From positions 2,728,001-2,792,000 of the forward strand of contig OZ218956.1 of assembly GCA_965112735.1 (NCBI GenBank): a stretch of 64,000 bases of DNA, written 5' to 3'. A model generated the notes under the pieces. It was not told the origin of the DNA and ran no database searches. It saw nothing but the letters and a program-made list of their open reading frames with translations. A program made the translations under genes and the position numbers. Shown here piece after piece: positions 24,640 to 34,360 of this stretch (positions are counted from its first letter, which is position 1; each line of letters starts with the position of its first letter). The stretch comes from Phaeosaccion multiseriatum (Eukaryota; Ochrophyta, other classes).

Positions 24640-24640
<1 letters not shown>
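20268..24640 (+). CDS. Kelch-repeat type I membrane protein
   Basis: Eight exons: 20268-21123, 21353-21465, 21874-21954, 22137-22310, 22587-22787, 23195-23347, 23761-23942 and 24484-24640; phases agree, giving about 638 residues. An N-terminal hydrophobic stretch ([16 protein letters not shown]) looks like a signal peptide. The charged Gln/Lys-rich region up to about residue 150 is low complexity. Kelch blades follow: RLILFGGKG...[19 protein letters not shown]...[27 protein letters not shown]...[34 protein letters not shown] and VLVVFGGE...[17 protein letters not shown]. The last exon encodes one membrane helix ([20 protein letters not shown]) and a short basic cytosolic tail ending DYVNIS. 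A luminal or extracellular beta-propeller anchored at its C-terminus is the likely topology; the ligand is unknown. Confidence 0.85.
24238..24435 (+). repeat. (CCT)n tract inside the last kelch intron
   Basis: Nearly pure CCT triplets with a few CTG and CTT variants, followed by (CCA)n, ending about 50 bases before the acceptor at 24483. It is pyrimidine-rich on the sense strand. Long ORFs predicted here are repeat artefacts. Confidence 0.9.
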
Positions 24641-24674
<34 letters not shown>

Positions 24675-25289
24675 TTTGACCCCCCTGTCAAGGGAGCTTG
24701 GTTGACTCGTGAGCATGTGTGATGTGAGTCGGCAGTCGCCCCCCGCCCCGAGAAGGATGAGGGGCGCTCTGGTCTCATCGCTCTGGTGTCTCTTTCATGG
24801 GCTGGGCGGTGGCCTTCTGTGGGGGGGGGGCGAGGGCCAAGGCGTGGGTGGGCAGCATCTGCACGAGCAGCGGCAGCAGCAGCAGCAGCAGTTGGTAGTC
24901 CAGCAGCAGGAGCTTGCCCCCCCCCCTCCCATCAACTGCCATCCCTGGTCTCTCGTTGGGACTCTGCGAGCCCAACCCCTTCCCCCCTCTTTGTTGAGCT
25001 CTATCCGAAGAGCTCAGAAGTCACGCAATGTTATTTGTGTATACATATGTATTATTACGTATTTGTGAAGATTTGTAGACCCCGCCCCTGTGCTCTGTTC
25101 GTGGTGTGTGTGGGACATGCATGCGCTCATCTGTTTGTTATGCGTGAGTGAATGAGTGAGAGTAAGTGCGTCCGCGTCAAGTGAAGTGCGCGTGCGAAAA
25201 GGCCTTGATGTCCGTGTGTGTGCGTTTTATGCTCTGGTGCGCGCGTGTGTGTCTTGTGTCGGTGTATAGGTTAGTAGTCGTGTTGAAAT
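24641..25289. other. 3' flank of the kelch gene
   Basis: Starts with a (CA)n run at 24641-24672 directly after the stop codon. It then has CAG-rich and G-rich stretches with no conserved protein. I see no gene. Confidence 0.5.
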
Positions 25290-25426
25290 ATCGGCCCGGG
25301 ACTTGCTCAGGTATGCGCCGACCATTATCAATAATCAGGCCTTGCTCGGCCATTATCAATAATCAGGCCGACTGGCACCGGCCATAATCAACCATCAGAT
25401 AATCAATAATCATGTCGAGGGCCGAT
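25290..25426. mobile_element. Probable diverged inverted-repeat element
   Basis: Ends in imperfect inverted repeats, ATCGGCCCgggACtTG on the left and the inverse of ATCGGCCCtcGACaTG on the right. Inside are two copies of CATTATCAATAATCAGGCC and the core GCCGACTGGCACCGGC followed by AT-rich repeats. That core resembles GCCGGCTGGCGCCGGC of the elements at 15666 and 25903. No target duplication is visible, so the boundaries are uncertain. Confidence 0.45.
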
Positions 25427-25896
25427 CTCCTGAATGTATGTGTACGTTGCGTAATCGTTCGCCCCCCCTTGCACTTCCTCCCCTATTTGCAACACCCTCC
25501 GTCTCCCGCTCTTTCTCCCTTCGGCGGGGCGCAAAATGCAAAAACCTCAGATGAAATCAACGAATACCTTTACATGGATGTACTTTGTATATACATAGGA
25601 AGAGAGGGGCGGACCATCGCTCCAACAAGCATGGATGGGACGAAGGAGAAGCAGCAGTCAGCAGACGCGCTGCGGGTGTCGCGAAGAGCTAGACGGAGTG
25701 AGAGCAGAGAGCAGGCGAAGCGGGCAGGCGGAGCGACGGGTCGCGAAATTGAGGGAAAGACACTCTGAGCCGAAGTCAGGCCTTTCGCCATTGGTGGCGT
25801 GGCATAGTCGGCGTACCCGGGCGGCTGCAACAAGGACGAGCCAAACTCGAAGCTGCACTTCAAGAGACACCTTTTGGGTGCGCGCCCCTGGGGAAC

Positions 25897-26205
25897 ATGG
25901 GATCGACCCCTGATACACTATCGCCACATTCTCGATAGCGCGCTATCGGGCCCCGGCGATAGCGGATAGCGTGCCGGCTGGCGCCGGCCGATAGCGGATA
26001 GCGCGCCGGCTGGCTGATAGCACGCCCCAACAACCCCCCCCCCCCCCCCCAAAGCCGGCCGGCTGGCGCCGGCGATAGCGGACAGCGTGCCGGCTGGCGC
26101 CGGCGATAGCGGATAGCGTGCCGGCTGGCGCCGGCGATAGCGGATAGCGCGCCGGCTGGCGCCGGCGATAGCGGATAGCGGATAGTGTACACGGGTCGAA
26201 TGGGA
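25897..26205. mobile_element. MITE-like element with internal satellite array
   Basis: The left end is TCGACCCCTGATACACTATC (25903-25922), identical to the element at 15666. The right end at 26181-26199 is a slightly changed inverse. ATGGGA flanks both sides (25897-25902 and 26200-26205). The inside contains about six copies of a roughly 31-base unit, core GCCGGCTGGCGCCGGC plus GATAGCGGATAGCG, interrupted by a poly-C run at 26036-26050. There is no open reading frame of note, so it must be non-autonomous. Confidence 0.8.
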
Positions 26206-26350
26206 AGGCCTACGTAGGCCCCGAGGAGGCCAAACCACCTCCCGCTGCAGACTTGCCTTCTTCCGCCAATCGATTCTATTTTCTTTTCCCACGTCTTAGA
26301 GTAGCTACTGGCTGGGCACTTGAATCAGTGGAGGACTCTTCTGTTCTTGG

Positions 26351-27372
26351 TCACTTATGGTAGTCGAGCACCTCTTGCTTCTGACGCTCCCTCACGCCCG
26401 AGGCTTTGGTGTCGTTTGCGTCGCTGCTGACAGAAGCGTGGCGTTTCGTTGCCAGTGTCAGCAGGTAGCGAGAGGCGAGCAGTTGGGGAGGAGGGGCGGG
26501 GTGGTGGGAAGCGAATAGGAAACAAATGCCGAGATGAGAACATAAGAAGGCGGGGGGCGGTGAGCGTGCAGCAGCCAACCCCCAACGTCCACACCGAGAC
26601 GCACAGGCACACGCCGCCTCGCAGCAGGTAAAGTTAAATGAGTATCGCCTATCCGATCGGGCACGCTTCAAACAAAGAGCTGGCATCATCATCAGCAGCA
26701 TCAAAACCCCCTTGCCCACTCCCAGCCACAGCTTCAACGAGTTGTTGAGCGTTGACAACGCACGCACCTGCCAAGGAGCCCCAGAACCCTTCCGAAGAGC
26801 GAGGTGGATTCGTTGGAAGACTGGGAGGAGCGCCTCCTCACCCCGGTCCCTCGGGCAGGAGAGCCCCCTTGCGGAGCCCCGCCGCCGCCCTCGAAGTCGG
26901 AGAGCGATGCGGACTCTCCGAAGGATCCGAGGCTCGTCGCCTGTAGTGAAGGAACACACGAACAAGGCAAGCAGATGCAAAGCACTCTATTAACAAGGAC
27001 GACATGATGTGTGTGGCTGAATGTTTTGTGCGGGCGGCCAGTGGGCCTTGTTTGGTTACTGGCTGTGATACTGATAACCTCTCGCTACAGTAGTGAAACG
27101 CATTACAAGTAAAGCGCATGGCTATCTCCGCCCCTACCGATGTATACACCACCTGCGATGTTCGGCGTGGGCGTCCATCGACCCCGCTCATGTGTGACGA
27201 TTGCCCCTCCTCGCTGAGCCACGACCCGCCCATGTCGTCATCGTCCTCCTCTTCGCACTCCTCCTCATCCTCCTCTTCTTGCTTGTGTGTCCCCATCGCT
27301 TCGCTGTCGGGCGCCTCTTTCAGGGCCTGAAATAGGCCACGAGGCAAAGGAAAAGAGAGAGGAAGAGAGAGA

Positions 27373-27422
<50 letters not shown>

Positions 27423-29486
27423 GAAACAGAGGGAGGAAGAGAGTGAGAGAGAGTGAGAGAGGGAGAGAGAGGAAGAGAGGCAGACAGAGAGAGCGTTTGA
27501 GAGAGCGTGGAAAGTGCAAGCATTACAATTGCCCGCCAAGAACAGAAGAAGAAAGCCAAGGCAGGGTAAGGGCCTGACCAGCAGGCAAAGAGCGGCCTCG
27601 GGCTCGGCATCAGCAGGAATGTCCTTTGCTTCCTTGCCACCGTATAGGGTCATTCGCCCTCCCCCCCGCTACACATCGCCGTACGTACTGACGCACTCAC
27701 GCACCCACGCACCCACGCATCCTTGCACCGAGGCACTCACTCACCGGCTCTGTCGAAGGTTTAAAGAAGCTCACAAAAGCCGAGAAAACTCCCTCTTCAT
27801 CCGAATGGCTCTGCGGATAGCAACGAAGGGCAGCACGGACAGGCCCAAGGGTGGTGAGGCAAGAAAGAAGAAGAAGAAGAAGAAGAAGAAGAAGAAGAAG
27901 AAGAAGAAGAAGAAGAAGAAGAAGAAGAAGAAGAAGAAGAAGAAGAAGAAGAAGAAGAAGAAGAAGAAGAAGAAAGTAAAGCACACACCGATTCTGCCTC
28001 CTGTACCTGTGCGAGAACAGATCCCCTCCTCCGCGCGTCCAGCTGGGACTCCTCCTCCTCCTCCTCCTTCTCCTCCTTCTCCTCCTCCTCCTCCTTCTCC
28101 TCCTCCTCCTCCTCCTCCTCCTTCTCCTCCTCCCACTCCTCCTCCTCTTCCTCCTCTTCCCACTCCTCCTTTTCCTCCTCCTCCTCCTCCTCCTCCTCCT
28201 CCTCCTCCTCCTCCTCCTCCTCCTCCTCCTTCTCCTCCTCTTCTTCTTCTTCCTCCTCTTCTTCCTCCTCCTCCTCCTCCTCCTCCTCCTCCTCCTCCTC
28301 CTCCTCCTCCTCCTCTTCATAGCAGGACCCCTCCTCCATCGAGCCTCGGCGCCCGAGCTGCCCATGCTGCCGCCTCTCCTCGTCTTCATCGCCTTCCACC
28401 GTGTCCCCAAGGGTCGAGCTCAAACCTTGCGGGTGAGCGCGTACGCGTGGGTGTGTGCGTGGGCGCTGTTGGTGTTGTTGATGTTGCTGTTGTTGTTGAT
28501 GTTGGTGTTGGTGTCGTTTGGTATGGTCAGAGGACAGCGAGACTCGACGAGCGGTAGGCGACGGCGGCGCCGTATATCGATGCTGATGCTGTTGGAGTTG
28601 TTGATGCAGCGGAGTGGTCGACATCTGTGAAGTGGCATGGGAGAGGTCGTCAGCCGCCGCGGCGCTGTAGAGGGCCTCCTCAGCTGCTCGGGCCTGGCGA
28701 AGCTCCTCCATCTTTGTGCACATTGGGTACATCACACGCACGCACGGGACGGGGGGCGCGAGAAGCGAGGGGGGGGGGGGGAGGGGGGGCGAGGAGGGTG
28801 TCACAGCTGGTGTCCGTCACAAATGCAGTCACGGGGTTGACCCAACACGCCGCGATATGTCTGACTTTGCTGTTCAGATGGGATGGAACTACGGTAGCTC
28901 CTCAACAGCTTGGCTCCTCAGCGGCTAGGGGTAGCTCTGGTCCGGGATGTCAGTGAAAGGAGACGGCGCCTTTGAAATGGAGCTGAAAGTGCCTCACAAA
29001 GTACTGTGTACGCAAAGGGCAACAACGCCGTGTCTTCTCTCGGGCTGACCACTCTGTGTGGCTGACTGGCTGACTGACTGACTGAGAGACAGACAGACAG
29101 ACAGACTGACTGACAGACTGACTGGCTGACTGGCACCCTGGACTGACTGCTTGACTGACTGGTACCCTTTACAGACTGACCTCTGTGAGGCGCTGGCGAA
29201 TGCGCTCTTTCCGACGCTGCTTCCTTAACTCCCGAGCGGCCGTGTTGCCTCTGCAGTGGGAGGGAGGGGACGGGGAAGGGGCGTGGATGACAGTGGGTGG
29301 ATGGCAGTGGATGGAGCGGAGGGGGCGGGGCGTGTTACTCGGCAACGGATGTGAGTTGGGGGTACGTGCATTGCATCCGTTTAGTTAACACCGCTGACTC
29401 TGAATTGTCATGTGTGCGTACATGCGTCCGTTCGTGTGTGTGGAAGCAAGCTGACTTTGAACTGTGGGATGTGTGCGTGAGTAAAC

Positions 29487-29517
<31 letters not shown>

Positions 29518-30345
29518 TGTGTGTGTGCGGGTGTGCGTGGGCGTGTGGAGGCAAATGAGCTGCTGACCTATTGTCGAATACTGAAGAGGTGACCCTCTTG
29601 ATGATGCCGTCGGAGTCGGTGTAGAAGGCGTCTTCGGAGTCGATCTCTTGGATGATGGCCTATAGCAGTTGGTGATGCGGCAGTTGGTGATCCATCATCG
29701 TTGGTGATGGGCTATGGCTTTTTCTCGCGGGCAATGCATGCAACGTGCTTGCGCTTTCCCTCCCTCCACACATACGTGTGCTAGAATGATGTGTGTGTAT
29801 GTATGTATGTGTGTATGTATGTGTGTGTGTGTGTGCGTGTGAGTAAAGAGGCTCACCTGCAAACCGTTGACGATCTCCGCCCTCTCCTCGTCCCCCGGGG
29901 CCCTGAACACGTATACCTTGCCCCTGCCCACCTTGCCGCGCTTACACTCCAGCGTAAGCAGCTCAGACCTGGCGGAGAACGGTCCGAAACGTTCGAAACG
30001 TTCATATGCGGGGGGCGAGGGGGAAGAGTTAGCTCCAGGCAGTCCTGACACCGATTATATACATTGGACAGACGAATGAACAAGACAGAAACGGGATGTA
30101 GGTCTGATTGGGTATGATAGAATGGGCACTAGTATCACTAACGTAAGGAGAGGGGTGGAGGGGTGGAGGGGCTGTACCGTCACTACTGCAACTCTGTCCT
30201 GTGATCTTTCATCCCTTCCCTCCCTTCCCTCGCTCTGCGAAACGACGAAGTCATCTAAATGATGTCACTCAAGCGTAAGAGTCACGTAAGGAGAGCGAGA
30301 GAGAGACAGACAGAGAGAAAGGAGGGAGGGAAGAGAGACGGAATC

Positions 30346-30380
<35 letters not shown>

Positions 30381-30412
30381 GGAGAGAGAGGGAGAGGGAG
30401 AGAGAGGGAGAG

Positions 30413-30450
<38 letters not shown>

Positions 30451-30488
30451 GGAGAGGGAGAGAGAGGGGGAGAGAAAGAGCGAGAGAG

Positions 30489-30526
<38 letters not shown>

Positions 30527-33395
30527 GGAGAGGGAGAGGGAGAGAGAGGGAGAGGGAGAGAGAGAGAGAAAGAAAGAGAGAGAGAGAGAGAGAAGACACA
30601 TGTGACGTAATGTGAAGCAACTGACTTACGCGGCCGGGACCTTGACCATCCTAGCTCTCATGGCGATGGAGGGGAAGCCTTTCTTGGGAGGGCCGAGATA
30701 ACAGGCCTTCAGTGCCACAAGGGGGATCACACGGGGTCGGACACTGCTCTACTCGGCAAAGGAAGAGAGGGGACGGGATGGCAGTGAATGAGGAGGGGAG
30801 AGACCTGCGAAGTTTGACAATGAACGTGACCAACGAAGTGAGTGAAGTGAGTGAAGTACCAACCGAGTATCTCCAAGTGAGAGCGTTGAGGGCGGCGTTG
30901 GGCTTGATGCGGATGGTCTTGAGGTTTCCGTCCTTCTTGCGGAACTTGTGCACCTGTTTCGCATGTACGCATCGTAAGTCAATGACTTTTAAAGTCGTGG
31001 CTGTGCTCACCCTCGCCGCCTCACCGCCGCAGCCTGCTCCCGGAGTACTGAACCATTCTTTGTTGCCTTACTTACGACACACCTTTATGCCTTGGAGCTG
31101 GAGATCTCGCTTGAAACGCTTCAGCCCCTCCTATTGGGTTGGGTTGGGTCGGAATGGATGAAAGGATGTGGGAAGCGGCGTGGGTACGGGTATGAGTGGA
31201 GGTGTGGGTGGAAGTAGAACAGACGAAGCCCCCCCCTCCCGCCCCTACACACCTTGAGCTCTCGCTCCTCCCTTCTTTGGAAGCGCAAGTCATCCACGCT
31301 CTGCAGTACTGACCACCCCCTGCGACGGCAAAAGTATGCATGCAGGCATATGGGTAGGCAGGCATGCAGGCATAAAGGCAGACAGGCAGGCAGGCAGGCA
31401 GGTAGGCGGCAGGCAGACAGACAGACCGACAGACAGGCGACCAAGTGCCAGTGGTTAGACGGACACGCGGATAGACAAGAGGACCGAGCGGCCGAAGGGG
31501 GCAAGAAGCCCAGTCAGAGTGAGGAAGGGCAAGGGAAGGCGTGGAGCAGAGGCATATCGATAGAGGCATATGGGTAGGCACTATGTTGGGGGTGGCCCTT
31601 TCCCCAAATGAAGCGAACGCAAGCAAACCCCCTCTCCCGTCTCCTCCTACACACACACACACACACAAGCATATACAACAAACATATATACACACAAGAG
31701 CTGCTATTGGTTCTCTGATGTCTAATACAATAAACTGGAACTGAACTGAAACTGCTTCGTACCTGTAAAATGCCTGTATACGTACGGCGGCCCTGTCCCT
31801 GCAAGATTGCCGTTTTGCCTGCAGCAGGAGCCTGATGCGGCGCCACACGGCAAGCGTCTGAAGGGAGGCTTTGATGACCTTGAGGGCAGAGTGCTGGGCG
31901 GGGGTGAAGAGCTGGGGGGACACACTGTGGCGTAGAGGGAAGCAAGTAAGTGGGTGGTGTAGAGGGGGGAGAAGAAGGAAAGAGGTTGGTAGTGGGGAGA
32001 GTCGTGCAGTCGCCAGTGTAGAGGGCAGGAATAGAGGTTTAGTACAGGATCGGCCAGGACAGGGCAAGTCACGAGACAGGCAGAGGCATATAGACACGCA
32101 GGAAGGCAGGCAGATCAGCACACACACACACTCACACACAAGGGTGAAGAGAGAGGAGGAGGCCGGGGGGGTGGGAGGAGGGCAAGGTAAGGCAGGTGAA
32201 GCGAGGAGTCAGGGGGGGGGGGGGGGGTAAGGAGAAAGATAGGGAAGGGTATCCTGGTGCTTCTCTTACGCCTGCTGGTTTCATCTTCTGCCAGTTGAGT
32301 ATGTTGGAACCAAGAGGGAGGGTACTGGTATCAAGGAGGAGGCAAAAACCAGCAGAGTTTATGTGGCCTCGGACACCAAATGGCACTTCTCTGTGCTCAC
32401 CTCACGGCCACGTCGTAGTTTTGCCAATACTCGTCGACGCTGCAAGAAGGCGTTGTGAACATTTCCCCGCATTTCCCCGCAGGAGGGAGGTACAGAAGGA
32501 GGGTGGGCGGATTGAGATGTGGGGATTGGGAGGGTGTGGGGGGTGGTCAAGGTTGGTGAGAGTCGGTGGGGGGGGGGGGGGGAGTCGGAGGAGGCAGGCA
32601 GACAGGTAGGCGGGTACTCAGGGGGTTAGGGGGTTCGGCAGGCAGGCAGGGCTTGTGCGTGGTCAGAGCAGGGCAATGCAACGGCCTAGTGGAGCAGGAA
32701 GGCAAACTCCCAAAGAGAGGCGGGGGGGGGGGGCTCCTTCGTTTTGCGTTCGAGCTCTCTGGCTTTCCTGTCTTTCTGTCCCTCTCCCCCCCCCCCCCTC
32801 GTTCCTCTCTCGCTCTCTGTCTCTCTCTTTCTCTCTGTCTTTCTCCCTTCTCAAGTATTCACTCCACGGGGGATGTGGGTGCTGCAGTGGAGTTGCAAAG
32901 GCAATGATCTCGACGAAGAAGGGAAGCCCCACATCTTTGACTGGCTGGGGGAGGGGGAGGCTGTCTCAACTCCTTGGTGCGGTGCAAGCAGACCCTTCCT
33001 GATGTACATGAGGGGGGGGGGGGGGGGGATTGTGCCTCGTTCTCACGCACTCACCCCTCTGGCTTCTCCGTAGGCGCTTGGGCGGGACGCACTTGGTCAA
33101 GTAAGTTCAGCCACGACCCTGAAGACCCTGTAGATCCTCCTATGGACTCGTTTCGGTTTAGATCACCCTGCTTCGACCTTTCTTTTTGCTGCTGTCGCTT
33201 CTGCTGCTGATGGTGTTTCTGCCCCTGTTGATCCTGCTGCTCTTGCTGCTGCTGCTCTCTCCGGCTCCCTTTTTTCGCGGCCCGTCCCTTTTCACGCCTA
33301 GAACTGTCACTATCATCCTCCGACGCTGCATATGAACCATGCGAGCCTATTGTGGCGTTTAGTTGCCAATCGAAGCTGGATCGAGGCTGGGCCAT
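26351..33395 (-). CDS. Large IQ-motif and PH-like domain protein with poly-Glu tract
   Basis: I do not recognise a named family. Well-supported exons: 33055-33395 (start MAQPRSSFDWQLN), 32401-32439, 31763-31924 (IQ-like RAAVRIQAFYR), 31253-31301 or slightly longer, 31083-31130, 30864-30953, 30630-30748, 29857-29968, 29568-29659, 29181-29250, 28007-28711, 27579-27632 (tentative), 27153-27326, 26768-26940 and 26351-26423. From 31130 to the end phases agree. Exons 31130 to 29568 together look like a PH fold: KFRKKDGNLKTIRIKP, IPLVALKACYLGPP, ELLTLECKRGKVGRGKVYVF, then helix ERAEIVNGLQAIIQE. A coiled coil (RKQRRKERIRQRLTEMEELR) follows, then His/Gln-rich sequence and a poly-Glu stretch of about 70-80 residues. 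One or two N-terminal exons between 31302 and 33054 remain unresolved. Membrane or cytoskeleton association is inference. Confidence 0.6.
27865..27975 (+). repeat. (AAG)n microsatellite, about 37 units
   Basis: A nearly uninterrupted AAG run inside an intron of the minus-strand IQ/PH-like gene, so the transcript carries (CUU)n upstream of the exon at 27579-27632. The purine/pyrimidine mirror symmetry makes triplex formation possible. Confidence 0.95.
28050..28318 (-). repeat. Coding (GAG)n tract giving poly-Glu
   Basis: Read on the minus strand this is part of exon 28007-28711 and encodes an almost unbroken run of about 75-85 Glu with a few Trp and Lys. The frame is open through the tract and continues into SQLDARRRGSVLAQ before a GTACAG donor. 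Confidence 0.8.
30290..30598 (+). repeat. (GA)n tract in an intron of the IQ/PH-like gene
   Basis: About 300 bases of GA dinucleotides with AAAG and GGGAG variants, between the exons at 29857-29968 and 30630-30748. It is pyrimidine-rich on the sense (minus) strand. ORFs of Arg/Glu or Leu/Ser repeats here are artefacts. Confidence 0.95.
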
Positions 33396-34360
33396 TCTGT
33401 TCCTCACGCAGGCCGTTGTTGCTTTTGCTGCTGCTAATACCGAGACTCCCTGCCTCCTTCCAAAACCTCGTACTACTCACTAATCAACGCGGGGGTGGGG
33501 GGAGTTTGGCATTGTTGTATAAAGCGTATGTCGTCTGCCTGTCGTCCTGGCTGTGCATTCTGATCTGATGACTGAATAATCGCGTATAGTGCAGTAGCAA
33601 AGAAGAGGAGGAGGAGAGATTATGCCGCCGTCGGAGAAGTAACGGAAAGGTTGCGATGGCAGCAGGGTAGCAGGGTGCGAGGCGCTTCCCGTAGTTGCTC
33701 AGCAGTCTACTACTACCGCTCACTCCAAAAAGTCTGCCCGAATAAGAACAGCAGCAGGTTGTTCGCATGTTTTGAGTTTATTGCTGTTTTAATGTTAATG
33801 CTGTGTGCTGCTGGGTACTTAATTACTTTAAGTACCCTTGCTCCCCCCCCCCCCCCTTCCCCCTTCACTTCACTTCCCCTGTCACTGACGGATAACCGCC
33901 CGATTTCCCCCTATCCTCCCAAACTAGACCTCCTCGATTCCCAATGTCCAAACAACTGTGACCCATCACTTACGAAAGCAACCCGCCCCCTCCCCTCGAC
34001 TCTTGGCCAGGCTCAGCCCCCCCCCCCACTTTTGGGATCCTTTCCTCCTTGGTGCTAATCAGTGCTACCTGTCACCTGCTACCGTCCGTGTTAGCCGGCC
34101 TGCTACCCGCTTCCCACGGGCTGTCTCAAAGATGGTATACATGTTGGAATCAGTATCGTCGACATATGAGGGACGCTGTTAGGGTTTAGGCTTAACGTCG
34201 CTGCACAACGACTAAACAAGTACTAAGTGCCGGCGCCAGCCGCCCTGCTATCTGCTACCGCCGGTGCGAGCCTTTGCTACCTGCCACCGGCCCCGTCCAG
34301 CAGCCGCGCCCAGTAGCACGCAACCGAGAATAGGCCGGTAGAGAATAGGCCGGGCGCTCG
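33396..34360. other. Spacer between the IQ/PH-like gene and the BMT2/SAMTOR-like gene
   Basis: Holds the promoter of the minus-strand IQ/PH-like gene and the 3' flank of the next gene. No convincing coding sequence is seen. A poly-C run lies near 33843 and a decayed repeat at 34040-34340 (listed separately). Confidence 0.5.
34040..34340 (-). repeat. Decayed relative of the 15666/25903 transposon core
   Basis: On the minus strand, GGCGGCTGGCGCCGGC (complement around 34230-34245) matches the element core at 15 of 16 bases. It is preceded by GGTAGCAGATAGC-like units resembling GATAGCGGATAGC. Several further TGCTACC units occur from 34050. No terminal repeats or target duplication were found, so this is a probable old fragment only. 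Confidence 0.35.

Noticed and set aside
24215-24640. Long Ser, Leu, Glu and Arg ORFs around the CCT tract
   Set aside because: All six frames are open in CCT repeats. Only the last 157 bases fit the kelch gene in phase.
30259-30615. ORFs of Arg-Glu or Leu-Ser repeats
   Set aside because: They are produced by the (GA)n microsatellite and lie between two phase-matched exons, so this is an intron.
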